A program made the position numbers and the translations under genes. Positions 42,834 to 51,662 of a stretch of 64,000 bases of DNA are shown piece after piece. The notes beneath the pieces are model-generated. The model was not told the origin of the DNA and did no database searches. It saw only the letters and a list, made by a program, of their open reading frames with translations. Numbering within the stretch: position 1 is the stretch's first letter; each line of letters starts with the position of its first letter. The stretch spans positions 1,092,001-1,156,000 of the forward strand of contig NZ_CAMGZB010000001.1 of the NCBI RefSeq assembly GCF_946151075.1, read 5' to 3'. Source of the DNA: Neobacillus sp. Marseille-Q6967 (GTDB taxonomy: Bacteria; Bacillota; Bacilli; Bacillales; Cytobacillaceae).

Positions 42834-43628
42834 ATGAAAAAGATATCTTTGATTTTCGTAGCAGCTATGATGCTAATCTTATCTGCCTGCGGAACGGAAC
42901 AAAGCAGTGAAAAAGAGGCAAAAGCAAGTAATTCAGAGTACCCGCTAATTAACGAAGGGAAATTAACCTTTGCGATGACGGGGCAATACCCGCCGTTAAA
43001 CTTTAAAAAAGACGGTAAATTAGACGGTTTTGAAGTAGAAATCGGGAATGAAATTGCCAAAAGAATCGGCCTTGAACCAAACCCGGTTACAAATCAGTGG
43101 GAAACGATGATTCAAGGACTTAAAGCCAAAAAATATGATGTCATTATCGGAAGCATGACTGCTACTGAAGAACGTGATAAGCAGGTTGATTTTACAGAAC
43201 CCTACTATCTGTCAGGTGCACAAATTTTTGTAGCGGCTGATAATAGTGAAATTACCTCTAAAGATGATTTAAAAGACAAAACCGTCGGCGTAATCCAATC
43301 AAGTACATGGCAGGATATGGCGGAAGAGCTATCTGATAATGTTAAAGGCTATCCTTTAGACATTAATGCGCTTCAAGACTTAGAATTAGGCCGTATTGAT
43401 GCGGTTATTACCGATAAAATCGTAGGTGTAAATGCACAAAACGAAAAAGGTCTTAAAATTAAACCAGTAGATGATCTTCTGAACGAAGACCGAATCAGCG
43501 TTGCAGTTGCAGAAGGCAACAAAGAGCTTGTAGATCAAATCAACGAAGCTATTCAATCCATGATTGATGATGGAACATACGAAGAAATCAGTATGAAATG
43601 GTTTAATGCCAACATGCTAGAGAAATAA
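42834..43628 (+). CDS. Lysine-type ABC transporter substrate-binding lipoprotein
   Basis: A 264-residue SBP family 3 protein. Signal and lipobox MKKISLIFVAAMMLILSAC. Typical motifs: GKLTFAMTGQYPPLNFKKDGKLDGFEVEIGNEIAKRIG, DVIIGSMTATEERDKQVDFTEPYYLSGAQIFV, and the hinge TVGVIQSSTWQD. SBPs of this group bind polar or basic amino acids. The lysine riboswitch upstream makes lysine the most probable ligand. A hairpin after the gene (43643-43668) probably stabilises its mRNA so that it exceeds the permease in amount. Confidence 0.94.
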   Translation: MKKISLIFVAAMMLILSACGTEQSSEKEAKASNSEYPLINEGKLTFAMTGQYPPLNFKKDGKLDGFEVEIGNEIAKRIGLEPNPVTNQWETMIQGLKAKKYDVIIGSMTATEERDKQVDFTEPYYLSGAQIFVAADNSEITSKDDLKDKTVGVIQSSTWQDMAEELSDNVKGYPLDINALQDLELGRIDAVITDKIVGVNAQNEKGLKIKPVDDLLNEDRISVAVAEGNKELVDQINEAIQSMIDDGTYEEISMKWFNANMLEK

Positions 43629-43641
43629 AGGTATAACCAGT

Positions 43642-43671
43642 ACAGGCTCTCTATTTTGAGAGTCTGTGCTC
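43642..43671 (+). other. Intercistronic mRNA hairpin
   Basis: ACAGGCTCTC pairs with GAGAGTCTGT around TATTTT. No T-run follows, so it is read as a stability/processing element between the binding protein and permease. Confidence 0.5.
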
Positions 43672-43695
43672 TATAAAAAGGAGGTACCCGTCATC

Positions 43696-44379
43696 GTGGT
43701 TTTTTTGCAGAATATTTCCGGAATCCTAAGCGAACATGGAATAGCTTTTTTAAAAGCTTCCTGGATGACGATTTCGATAACAGCCGTCTCACTTTTAATT
43801 GCGACCATCATTGGAATTGTTTTTGCAGGTTTTAAAATCTCCTCTATTAAACTCCTCAATCGTATTGCCGATTTTTATATTGGTATTATTCGTGGAACTC
43901 CATTGATTGTCCAAATTATGTTTTTATACTATGGAATTGCGAACTTTGTGATGTTAGACAGTTTTACGGCAGGGGCGCTTGCCCTAGGAATTCATACAGG
44001 GGCTTATATTGCGGAGATTTTCCGTGGTGCTGTCCAATCAATCGATAAGGGGCAGATGGAAGCAGCCCGATCTTTAGGAATGTCATATTCACTTTCTATG
44101 AGAAGAATCATTTTCCCGCAGGCATTCAAACGGTCAATTCCATCTTTAGCGAACCAGTTTATCATTGGCTTAAAAGATTCATCGCTAGTGGCGTATATTG
44201 CTGTAACAGATTTATACAATACGGCATTGAGTGTTCAGGGTGAAAACTATATGCCTTTTGAAACTTACTTTGTCGTGGGTCTCTATTATTTAGTCATTGT
44301 TATCATCTTTACTAAGTTTTCCAATATGATTGAGAAAAAGTTGGATGTTAGTAAACCGAAGGAGGTTCGGGCTGCATGA
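43696..44379 (+). CDS. Amino-acid ABC transporter permease (HisM/ArtQ type)
   Basis: About 227 residues, five to six hydrophobic helices, with the EAA loop [45 protein letters not shown] that contacts the ATPase. GTG at 43696 lies downstream of AAAGGAGG; the frame could begin 30 nt earlier but that start would precede the ribosome site. Overlaps the ATPase gene by 4 bp. Part of the lysine-regulated importer. Confidence 0.94.
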   Translation: MVFLQNISGILSEHGIAFLKASWMTISITAVSLLIATIIGIVFAGFKISSIKLLNRIADFYIGIIRGTPLIVQIMFLYYGIANFVMLDSFTAGALALGIHTGAYIAEIFRGAVQSIDKGQMEAARSLGMSYSLSMRRIIFPQAFKRSIPSLANQFIIGLKDSSLVAYIAVTDLYNTALSVQGENYMPFETYFVVGLYYLVIVIIFTKFSNMIEKKLDVSKPKEVRAA

Positions 44380-45098
44380 TTGAAGTAAAAAAACTATCAA
44401 AATCCTTTGGTTCATTACAAGTATTAAAAAATATTGATTTGAAGATTAATGAGCAGGAAGTGGTAGTGTTAATCGGTGCAAGTGGATCTGGAAAAAGTAC
44501 TCTGCTTCGCTGTCTTAACTTTCTAGAAACGGCTGAGAATGGTGATATTATCATTGACTCAGAGGAAATTAACATAAAGAAGACTGATTTGAACAAGGTA
44601 AGGGAAAAGGTAGGAATGGTGTTCCAGCATTTTAACCTTTTCCCACATAAAACGGTCATAGAAAATATTATTGAGGCACCGATGTATGTTCGAAAACAAA
44701 CGAAGGAAGCGGCGAGCTCGAAAGCCTTGGAGCTCCTAAAAAAAGTAGGTTTAGATGACAAGGCTAACTATTATCCTGACCATCTATCCGGAGGACAAAA
44801 ACAGCGTGTCGCCATTGCCCGCGCTCTAGCGATGGAGCCAAAGGTAATGTTGTTTGATGAGCCGACATCGGCACTAGACCCGGAACTAGTCGGTGAGGTT
44901 TTACAGGTAATGAAAGATCTCGCTCGTGAAGGAATGACAATGGTGATTGTGACGCATGAAATGGGGTTTGCCCGTGAAGTAGCGGACAGAGTGGTTATGC
45001 TGGCAGATGGCAATATCATAGAAGAAGGTCATCCAAGTGAGATCTTTGTTAACCCAAAACATGAGCGGACTCAAAAATTTTTAAATCAAATAGTTTAA
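44376..45098 (+). CDS. Amino-acid ABC transporter ATP-binding protein
   Basis: A 240-residue GlnQ/HisP-type ATPase: Walker [11 protein letters not shown]-loop in [13 protein letters not shown], signature LSGGQKQR, Walker [13 protein letters not shown] and switch histidine in [10 protein letters not shown]. All motifs intact. Powers the lysine-regulated importer together with the two preceding genes. Confidence 0.96.
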   Translation: MIEVKKLSKSFGSLQVLKNIDLKINEQEVVVLIGASGSGKSTLLRCLNFLETAENGDIIIDSEEINIKKTDLNKVREKVGMVFQHFNLFPHKTVIENIIEAPMYVRKQTKEAASSKALELLKKVGLDDKANYYPDHLSGGQKQRVAIARALAMEPKVMLFDEPTSALDPELVGEVLQVMKDLAREGMTMVIVTHEMGFAREVADRVVMLADGNIIEEGHPSEIFVNPKHERTQKFLNQIV

Positions 45099-45160
45099 AA
45101 AATCCCTGTAAGGGGCTGCTGACAATCTTTGTCAATAGCCCCAGTAAAGGGATTTTTTTT
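45098..45160 (+). terminator. Terminator of the lysine transporter operon
   Basis: AAAATCCCT pairs with AGGGATTTT outside an inner stem GGGGCT/AGCCCC and TGACA/TGTCA, followed by a T-run. A compound hairpin. Confidence 0.87.
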
Positions 45161-45308
45161 ATTTAAATTCCGGCCATTTTTAATTTTTACCATTGATAAA
45201 AATAAATAGATAAATGGTAGAATAGAATTATGTTATTTGGAAATTTCTCTTTAATATAGTTCTTTCGACTCAATGTTCACTACTAAATATGTTTAAATTG
45301 GGGGTAAT

Positions 45309-47549
45309 ATGAAAAAATTAAAGCCTCTTCTGATAATAGCTGCTTTCATTTTTATTTGGATTTATATTGGCTGGCGCACATTTTTTACATTGCCATCTGG
45401 TATAGGATTAATCCCTGGTATTTTACTCTTAGGTTCAGAAATTATTTTGGCACTACAGAGCACTATCTTCTATTTTCTTATCATTAAACCAAATAACAGA
45501 AAACCGCCAGTTTCAATGACTAAGCTAGATTATTCTGTAGATATATTTGTTGCAACATACAATGAGCCGATAGATATTATAAGACGGACAGTCATAGCTT
45601 GTAAAAACTTAAACTACAATAAAGAACAGTTGTCCATATGGGTCTGCGATGATGGACGCAGAAAAGTAGTAAAGGAAATGGCAGACTCACTGGGAGTAGG
45701 CTATATCATCCGAGAAAATAACAAGGATGCGAAGGCAGGTAATCTAAATAATGCATTAAGTCAAACTAAAGCTGACTTGATTGTAACAATTGATGCGGAT
45801 ATGGTGCTTAAACCAAACTTCCTGCTAAATACTATAGGATATTTCTTTGATGAGAAGGTGGCCTTTGTTCAAACCCCTCAATCTTTTTTTAATGAAGATA
45901 TTTATCAATATAATTTAATGCTAAATAAACGGATTCCAAATGAGCAAGATTTCTTTATGAGGTTAATACAGCCGGGAAGGGACCGATTTAATGCAGCAAT
46001 TTATATTGGTTCCAATACCATTTTTAAAAGAAGTGCTTTAGAGGCAATCGGCGGCTTTGCAACTGGGACGATAACGGAAGACCTGGCAACAGGTATGCTT
46101 ATTCAGGCAAAAGGCTATACAACAGTTTATCATAACGAAGTATTAGCACAGGGCTTGGCAGCAGAATCATTGACCGATTTTATCAGCCAGCGAAAACGGT
46201 GGGCCCGTGGCACGATACAAACCATAAGAAAGTGGAATCCCTTAACCTTAAAAGGTTTAACTCCTATTCAACGCCTATTATATGTCAGTTCTCTGATATA
46301 TTGGTATTTTGGGATTTTTAGATTGATATTTATTCTCGCACCAATTTTTTATTTAATTACTGGCATTCCCTCGTTACACGCAAGTATTCAAGGAATTTTA
46401 ATTTTTTGGCTCCCTTACTTTTTACTTACAGGAGTTGTAGAAAAAACACATTTTGATAAAAAAGCCAAAAGATTTTGGAGTAATATTTACGAAACCTCCG
46501 TCGCCCCCTTTTTAGCCTTAGCCGTTATTGTTGAAACGTTAACAAGAGGTAATGTTGTTTTTAAAGTGACACCAAAAGGGGTCATCTCTAGTAAGGCAAT
46601 AGTTAATGTTCCTTTCATTATTCCACAGCTTGTGTTACTGGGGTTGAGCATGATTGGAATTATTATGGGAGTAATGGATATAACTAGGGAATCTAATACC
46701 GGTGTCCTTATTAATATGATTTGGCTGATATACAATTTAGCCACAATTATTCCAGTGGTCCTATTAGGAAGGGAACGACCGAAGCTAAGAAAGGCCGAGC
46801 GTTTTAAACGGAATTATGATGTTAAGTTGACTAATGACTCTGGAGGAAAATCCATTTTTCTTTCCACAATCGATATTAGTGAAACGGGATGCAGCTTGTT
46901 TTTGAACAGGTTACAGTCCCTGTCGAAAAAAGTAGAATTAGAGATTTACGGGGAGTATGCTACCTACCGTTTAAAAGGCTCAATCGTTCATTATGATGTA
47001 TATCAAAAGGGTTACCAGGCAGGAATTCATTTAGATGCAATGGAAGAGGCGGTATACCAATCATGGATTAAAGAAGTTTATGGGGTGAATCCAGACGAGT
47101 CAATGTTTCAGTTTAAGCCAAAAACGGATTTATTAAACTTATTAAATCAGTATTATAGGGCTGCTCGTTTACCTTATAAAAAGAAAGAAAGAACATCACC
47201 ACGGTTAAAGGCAAACCTGAACTGTCAGATCAGCGCGGTTCCATACGATTCACTTCTTGCGATGAATGAAATGGCTGCTGGTATGGAAGGTGTAGATATT
47301 CCATTTAGTGTAGATTACTGCGGTACAAATGCAATCATGAGCGATATTGGACTAAATGGTTGTAAAATCAATATATTTGGCACAAGTTATAATCTAGGTG
47401 AGACAATTATCGTTAGGCTCCCTGGCGATCCTAACCATTATTTTGGTGAGGTTGTCCGCGTGGTTAATCGTAAACACCAAATTGAACTTGGTGTAAAGTG
47501 GCTGGAAAAGAAAGGCGGACAGGAAATTATCGAAATCATAACTGGTTAA
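45309..47549 (+). CDS. Cellulose-synthase-like glycosyltransferase with two PilZ-like domains
   Basis: A 746-residue membrane GT2. N-terminal helices (7-25, 35-58), catalytic domain with CDD 113-115, DAD 162-164, TED 256-258 and QRKRW 294-298, the full processive set seen in BcsA. Several C-terminal helices end near 485. PilZ module 1 has RKAER 494-498 and DISETG 522-527, a good cyclic-di-GMP site. Module 2 has RTSPR 628-632 and DIGLNG 679-684, where the serine is lost. It is alone: no BcsB, BcsZ or wss/pel partners nearby. A c-di-GMP-controlled exopolysaccharide synthase is likely; the polymer is unknown. Confidence 0.87.
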   Translation: MKKLKPLLIIAAFIFIWIYIGWRTFFTLPSGIGLIPGILLLGSEIILALQSTIFYFLIIKPNNRKPPVSMTKLDYSVDIFVATYNEPIDIIRRTVIACKNLNYNKEQLSIWVCDDGRRKVVKEMADSLGVGYIIRENNKDAKAGNLNNALSQTKADLIVTIDADMVLKPNFLLNTIGYFFDEKVAFVQTPQSFFNEDIYQYNLMLNKRIPNEQDFFMRLIQPGRDRFNAAIYIGSNTIFKRSALEAIGGFATGTITEDLATGMLIQAKGYTTVYHNEVLAQGLAAESLTDFISQRKRWARGTIQTIRKWNPLTLKGLTPIQRLLYVSSLIYWYFGIFRLIFILAPIFYLITGIPSLHASIQGILIFWLPYFLLTGVVEKTHFDKKAKRFWSNIYETSVAPFLALAVIVETLTRGNVVFKVTPKGVISSKAIVNVPFIIPQLVLLGLSMIGIIMGVMDITRESNTGVLINMIWLIYNLATIIPVVLLGRERPKLRKAERFKRNYDVKLTNDSGGKSIFLSTIDISETGCSLFLNRLQSLSKKVELEIYGEYATYRLKGSIVHYDVYQKGYQAGIHLDAMEEAVYQSWIKEVYGVNPDESMFQFKPKTDLLNLLNQYYRAARLPYKKKERTSPRLKANLNCQISAVPYDSLLAMNEMAAGMEGVDIPFSVDYCGTNAIMSDIGLNGCKINIFGTSYNLGETIIVRLPGDPNHYFGEVVRVVNRKHQIELGVKWLEKKGGQEIIEIITG

Positions 47550-47550
47550 T

Positions 47551-47585
47551 AAGGGGCCCTTTATTAAGGAGGGCCTCTTTATTTT
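47551..47585 (+). terminator. Terminator after the GT2-PilZ gene
   Basis: AAGGGGCCCT pairs imperfectly with AGGGCCTCTT, followed by TATTTTG. Confidence 0.7.
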
Positions 47586-47671
47586 GTAAAGTAAGTAGCA
47601 AATGGGCTATACTAACATTAACTTTTTTAGGAATTAACGTAAAAACGATTATTTGAAAGGCAGGAATAGCG

Positions 47672-48133
47672 ATGTCAGAAGCGACTCCCGTAATAAAAAA
47701 ATTAAATTTTAAAGATCAGGGGCAGCCGGTTTTAATTCTAAATGCTCCTAAATCATATGATGAAACCAAGGCTGGTTTTGAAGGTGAAGTTCATCAGAAT
47801 CCCGAGTTAGCCGAATATGACTTTGTTCAGGTTTTTGGTACGAGTAATGCAGAGATTCAATCACATGCAAAAAGTGCGGTTAGGCATGTTAAAGAAGATG
47901 GTTTACTCTGGCTCTGCTATCCAAAGAAATCTTCTAAGACTTATAAGGGTTCGGATTGCAGCCGTGAAACGGTTATGTACCTGCTTTCTGATGAAGGCTA
48001 TGAGCCTGTCCGTCAGGTTGCCATTGATGAGGATTGGTCTGCATTACGTTTCCGGAGACCGGAGAAAATAAAAACCATGGTCCGTAGTTTTGCGGTAACT
48101 GAAGAAGGCAAAAAAAGAACAGAACAAGAATAG
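47672..48133 (+). CDS. DUF3052-like conserved protein
   Basis: A 153-residue soluble protein with VKEDGLLWLCYPKKSSKTYKGSDCSRETVMYLLSDEGYEPVRQVAIDEDWSALRFR, which looks like DUF3052. The family has no defined activity. It carries a small partition-like region downstream: its 3' end is partly repeated at 48572-48600 in front of the second repeat array. AAAGGCAGG precedes the ATG. Closed by a terminator that overlaps the stop codon. Confidence 0.82.
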   Translation: MSEATPVIKKLNFKDQGQPVLILNAPKSYDETKAGFEGEVHQNPELAEYDFVQVFGTSNAEIQSHAKSAVRHVKEDGLLWLCYPKKSSKTYKGSDCSRETVMYLLSDEGYEPVRQVAIDEDWSALRFRRPEKIKTMVRSFAVTEEGKKRTEQE

Positions 48134-48160
48134 ACCCAATAAATTTTGGGTCTATTTTTT
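48131..48160 (+). terminator. Terminator of the DUF3052 gene
   Basis: AGACCCAA (48132-48139) pairs with TTGGGTCT (48146-48153), followed by a T-run, directly preceding the first repeat array. Confidence 0.85.
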
Positions 48161-48161
48161 A

Positions 48162-48301
48162 TGTTTACAAAGATGTTTACATGTTTACAAACACGTATAC
48201 TTAATGTGTACAATAACGTTTACTTGTAAACAAAGAGGTATACATGTTGATGTGACGGGATGTATACGGATTTGTCATCATTGTATACAAAACTGTTTAC
48301 A
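48162..48301 (+). repeat. Centromere-like repeat array A (parC-like)
   Basis: About eleven copies of a short motif centred on GTWTAC: TGTTTACA at 48162, 48174 and 48182, GTATAC at 48195 and 48238, TGTGTACA at 48205, TGTATAC at 48261 and 48282, TGTTTACA at 48294, and the inverted pair GTTTAC-TT-GTAAAC at 48218-48231. Many are palindromic or nearly so. Such iterated sites in front of an actin-type ATPase and an RHH protein resemble a plasmid parC centromere. Confidence 0.7.
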
Positions 48302-48569
48302 GTATAAGATCTACACATGAATTTAGTTTAGTATTAAAAACTTTTTAGATGGTTTACCATTAAATTTAAGTGCCTATTCTATTGTTCAAGGATTTAAAAA
48401 TAATCTACAGCTAGAATTAATTCTATTGTTTTAAATTCACGCATAATCTTTTGAACCGTATTTCCTTTCTTGTAAATTATTGCGCTTTATGATATCTAAA
48501 TATCGACTGCGGTCATAGCTCCCCTATTCGATATACGTTGGTTACAGAAATCTTAAAAAGTCGATCTAA
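48302..48569 (+). other. Spacer between the two repeat arrays
   Basis: AT-rich, no ORF of note and none of the GTWTAC motifs of the flanking arrays at their density. The last ~30 bp show weak similarity to the DUF3052 coding end. Confidence 0.4.
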
Positions 48570-48571
48570 AA

Positions 48572-48600
48572 TTTTTCGATTACTGAAGAAGGAAAAAAGG
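48572..48600 (+). pseudogene. Remnant of a DUF3052 gene 3' end
   Basis: In one frame reads FSITEEGKK, matching SFAVTEEGKK at the end of the DUF3052 protein; at DNA level ACTGAAGAAGG is exact and about 23 of 27 positions agree with 48088-48115. It directly precedes array B as the intact gene end precedes array A, so gene end plus array look duplicated together. Confidence 0.55.
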
Positions 48601-48632
48601 CTTCAATCATGAATAATTTAGTTAGGGATATA

Positions 48633-48835
48633 TGTTTACAAAACGGTTTACGAGTATACAAAGATGTGCACTTATTGATTACAATGTTGTTTACAAGTAC
48701 ACGATGATGTATACTTCTTGTTTGCGGAACAGTTTACTTGTAAACAAACCTGTATACACCCGGGTTTAATAATATGTATACAGATTTGTAATCGTTGTAA
48801 ATGGAAATGTACACAACAATTACATAATGTTTACA
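48633..48835 (+). repeat. Centromere-like repeat array B (parC-like)
   Basis: At least twelve GTWTAC-type sites: TGTTTACA at 48633, 48688 and 48828, GTTTAC at 48646, GTATACA at 48654, TGTGCAC at 48665, TGTATAC at 48708, 48751 and 48775, TGTACACA at 48808, and again the inverted pair GTTTAC-TT-GTAAAC at 48732-48745. The 17-mer GTTTACTTGTAAACAAA is identical in arrays A (48218) and B (48732). Confidence 0.7.
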
Positions 48836-48965
48836 ATTTTACATCTTCGTTTCTTTTGAGGATCTTGGATTGAAGAATCTAGTAATCTTCTATAACCTTA
48901 ATACTAGATAACTAGTTACATAACTTCATGGACTATTAAAATAAAAGAATGGAAGGATGACCATT

Positions 48966-50153
48966 ATGACAAATACGAGAATTGCGGCGCTTGATGTCGG
49001 AAATGATTCGATTAAGGCTATTTTTGGAGAATTAGAATATGAGGTAAACATCCCCAATATCATTGCTAGGGACGTGGAAGACCGCCCGGTTATTGGGATT
49101 GAGGAATTGGATAGTAAAAATCCGTTAGACGGAATTCATATTCGAGTACACTCCCCTGCCCTAAAGGAGAACAATGTTATTTATCGTGTTGGGAACCTCG
49201 CCACAAAAAGTGAAAATGCAACCGAGCTTGATCCGGGCAGCAGCAAATCAGAGGAAGACCAAACATTAATTTTATTATTTGCGACTCTTGCCTTGGATGC
49301 AGTAAAAGAGGAAAATAGAAAACATTTCCGACAAACGAAAAACGTGATTGATGCCAATTACACACTCGGAACCGGCCTTCCTCTCCGCGAAGTAAAGGAA
49401 GGGAAAGACGCAGGCTACCGTTCTAAATTGATTGGTTCAGTCCATCAAGTTGAATTCTTGGTAACCCCTAAGTATCAAGGCATGAAGATTAATATTAAAT
49501 TTGACGAAGTAAAGGTTTATCCGGAAGGGTTTGCCGCTTATATTAATCTAGTAATGGATAACAGTGGAAAGATTATTAACAAAGACTTGATTGATAAGCG
49601 GATTTTAATTCAAGATATCGGGGGGTTATCAACGGATATCGCGGTTATTAAAAACCGCAATGTAGATGACGATAAAGCTCAAGGCTTTAACCTGGGTGTT
49701 TCTGAATCACTAGAAATGATTCGCGAAGAAGTTAGAAAGAAACATGGTGTTGAACTAGATAGCCGCCGTGACGTTGTTGAAATTATCACAAAGAAGAATG
49801 ACCGCAACCATATTATGGTGAAAGGTAGCCGTACAAGCGTTCATGATATTACAGATCGCATTTTATTAGATTTAGCGAAAAAACAATATCGCTTATTACG
49901 AAATGTTTGGTCAAAGAACTCACAAACAGAAATCTGCTATTTTGTTGGCGGAGGGGCAACCGTATTAAAGGATTACCTCAAAACATTAAACAACAACTTA
50001 GATGGATTTAATATCGATTTCTTTGAAGATGAGAAGGAAAGCATTTGGATGATGGCGAATGCCTATTATAAATTGATTATGGATTATGTTAGAAGAACAG
50101 AGAAATTACAACAACCAAAAGTGGACAATAGTAAAAAGCCTGTTACCAATTAA
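48966..50153 (+). CDS. ParM-like actin-family ATPase for DNA segregation
   Basis: About 395 residues of actin/Hsp70 fold. Phosphate-1 loop IAALDVGNDSIKAI at the start, phosphate-2 segment ILIQDIGGLSTDIAVI, and adenosine motif CYFVGGGATVLKDYL. Most like plasmid ParM/StbA proteins, which polymerise with ATP to push plasmids apart; it lacks MreB-like features. ATG at 48966 has AAGGA at 10-nt spacing; the earlier ATG at 48957 overlaps that site. Followed after 12 bp by an RHH protein and preceded by centromere-like arrays, which together form a type II partition locus. Confidence 0.87.
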   Translation: MTNTRIAALDVGNDSIKAIFGELEYEVNIPNIIARDVEDRPVIGIEELDSKNPLDGIHIRVHSPALKENNVIYRVGNLATKSENATELDPGSSKSEEDQTLILLFATLALDAVKEENRKHFRQTKNVIDANYTLGTGLPLREVKEGKDAGYRSKLIGSVHQVEFLVTPKYQGMKINIKFDEVKVYPEGFAAYINLVMDNSGKIINKDLIDKRILIQDIGGLSTDIAVIKNRNVDDDKAQGFNLGVSESLEMIREEVRKKHGVELDSRRDVVEIITKKNDRNHIMVKGSRTSVHDITDRILLDLAKKQYRLLRNVWSKNSQTEICYFVGGGATVLKDYLKTLNNNLDGFNIDFFEDEKESIWMMANAYYKLIMDYVRRTEKLQQPKVDNSKKPVTN

Positions 50154-50165
50154 TAGGGTGATCAT

Positions 50166-50762
50166 ATGAAAAAAGCGGGGTCAATGGAAATTCAGCGGGG
50201 TCAGGCGATATCTTTTCGCATCCCCTCTGATACACCTGATCATATAGTAAAACATCTGCAAAAATTAAAGGAAACCGAACGAAGGAATTTTTCGAGCAAA
50301 ATTGCTGAATTTGTCATGGAAGGTGTCAGCCAATCACAGGCAAAGGAACGCGAAACCGTCACCATCCCCCTTCCTAAAAAATTAACGAAAGCACAACGGG
50401 ATTGGCTAAAGCATGAGCATTCAGAAGCACTGTTAGGAAATATTATCTATCAACTATTGGCAGATCCCGTGCGGTCGACCTCACTGCTTGCAGCGTTGAA
50501 TAGTAATTCTCTAGATATTGACGAGGCCTTGTATTTACAAGAGGAAGTGTTTCCTGATCCCCCTGAAATTCATGATTATAAAAAGCATGATTCTAATGTA
50601 ATCGATGAGTTGGCTACAGCAGTGGATGTAGACGATCTTGATGATGATTTAAATAATTTTGACTGGGAAAATGCAAAGTCAGATGAGCCGACAATCGAAG
50701 AGAAGAAAGAATTAGATGTTGATGACCTGCTTGGCGGATTTTTAGCAAATATGAACAAATAA
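50166..50762 (+). CDS. ParR-like ribbon-helix-helix adaptor protein
   Basis: A 198-residue protein. Residues about 10-55 (GQAISFRIPSDTPDHIVKHLQKLKE...NFSSKIAEFVMEG) fit a ribbon-helix-helix DNA-binding domain. The second half is acidic (VDVDDLDDDLNN) and ends with an amphipathic LDVDDLLGGFLANMNK, as in ParR proteins whose C-terminal helix binds the end of ParM filaments. Not matched to a named family by length. Downstream of the ParM-like gene with AGGGTG site; terminator follows. DNA partner expected to be the GTWTAC arrays. Confidence 0.75.
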   Translation: MKKAGSMEIQRGQAISFRIPSDTPDHIVKHLQKLKETERRNFSSKIAEFVMEGVSQSQAKERETVTIPLPKKLTKAQRDWLKHEHSEALLGNIIYQLLADPVRSTSLLAALNSNSLDIDEALYLQEEVFPDPPEIHDYKKHDSNVIDELATAVDVDDLDDDLNNFDWENAKSDEPTIEEKKELDVDDLLGGFLANMNK

Positions 50763-50763
50763 C

Positions 50764-50792
50764 AAAAGGACCCTGTTAACAGGGTCCTTTTG
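50764..50792 (+). terminator. Terminator of the partition operon
   Basis: AAAAGGACCCTGTT pairs with AACAGGGTCCTTTT, palindromic with T-runs on both sides; also suitable for the convergent permease gene. Confidence 0.9.
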
Positions 50793-50801
50793 TATCCTCT
50801 A

Positions 50802-51476
50802 TTATTGCATCCAAAGCTTAAATAATCCTTCGGAAATTCCAAGATTATACATGTAATAGATTCCAAATACAGTACTGATGCCGCCCGTTACTTGCGTGAG
50901 AAATTTGTTCAGGCTTAATTTTTTAGAACTTAACACAAAAGGAATTCCAATTAATGTTGTAAAAAAGAGCATGCCAATGACTGTACCAGCCCCGAAAATG
51001 AGAATGTAGACAGCCCCTTCCAATGCGCTGTTAACGGTACTCATGGTTAGTAAAACCATCGCACCGCTGCCTGCAAGACCGTGAACGAAACCGATAAACG
51101 TGGATTTGAAGTAAGATACATTTTTAGGATGGTGTTTATGTACTTCCCTATCGTGTTCATGTTTTTGTATATGAAGATTTTTAAAAGAAAGAATGGTGGT
51201 GATTCCAAGGTACACAAGCATAATCCCTACCAAAAACTCCAGGGACATCGCCCATTTTTCCGGTATATCACCTTTCATTAAAATTATAATAACCCCAATA
51301 ATAAATAACGTGGCTGTATGGCCAATGCCCCAGAATACGCCGGCCAATGAGGAACGCCATAATTTTTTACTTTGGGTGGCAATTGTAGAAACCGCAATAA
51401 CATGGTCCGGCTCAATCGCGTGCTTAATTCCTAAAATGAAACCGATACCCAAAATGGAGAATAAACTTAATTCCAT
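50802..51476 (-). CDS. UreH/NiCoT-like nickel-type permease
   Basis: A 224-residue membrane protein with about six helices. GIKHAIEPDHVIAVST contains the HxxxxDH signature of nickel/cobalt transporters, followed by GVFWGIGHTATLFIIGV. A histidine-rich loop (HIQKHEHDREVHKHHPKN) near the middle is a likely metal sensor or funnel. It resembles UreH of thermophilic Bacillus, a urease-linked nickel importer; no urease genes are in the window. It could supply nickel for the LarA homologue, though the two are about 28 kb apart. Confidence 0.82.
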   Translation of the reverse strand: MELSLFSILGIGFILGIKHAIEPDHVIAVSTIATQSKKLWRSSLAGVFWGIGHTATLFIIGVIIILMKGDIPEKWAMSLEFLVGIMLVYLGITTILSFKNLHIQKHEHDREVHKHHPKNVSYFKSTFIGFVHGLAGSGAMVLLTMSTVNSALEGAVYILIFGAGTVIGMLFFTTLIGIPFVLSSKKLSLNKFLTQVTGGISTVFGIYYMYNLGISEGLFKLWMQ

Positions 51477-51613
51477 TAATAAGCCTCCTAAACAAGCAAT
51501 CTTGTTACTAATATTGCTCCATTATAGCACATAAAAAATAAGATAAGTTTGACTTTAATTCATTCGTGACCCATATCAAATTTTTATAAAATTATCTCAA
51601 ACACTTCCATTGG

Positions 51614-51646
51614 AAAAGAACCCGCCAAAGTTGACGAGTTCTTTTT
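51614..51646 (-). terminator. Terminator of pepT
   Basis: AAAAGAAC pairs with GTTCTTTT across a 16-nt loop, T-runs on both strands, just beyond the pepT stop. Confidence 0.75.
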
Positions 51647-51662
51647 AAAAAGGTACTTGTTG

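Noticed and set aside
48966..50153. MreB/Mbl cell-shape protein
   Set aside because: Paired with an RHH protein and repeat arrays, and the sequence resembles plasmid ParM; no mreCD neighbours.
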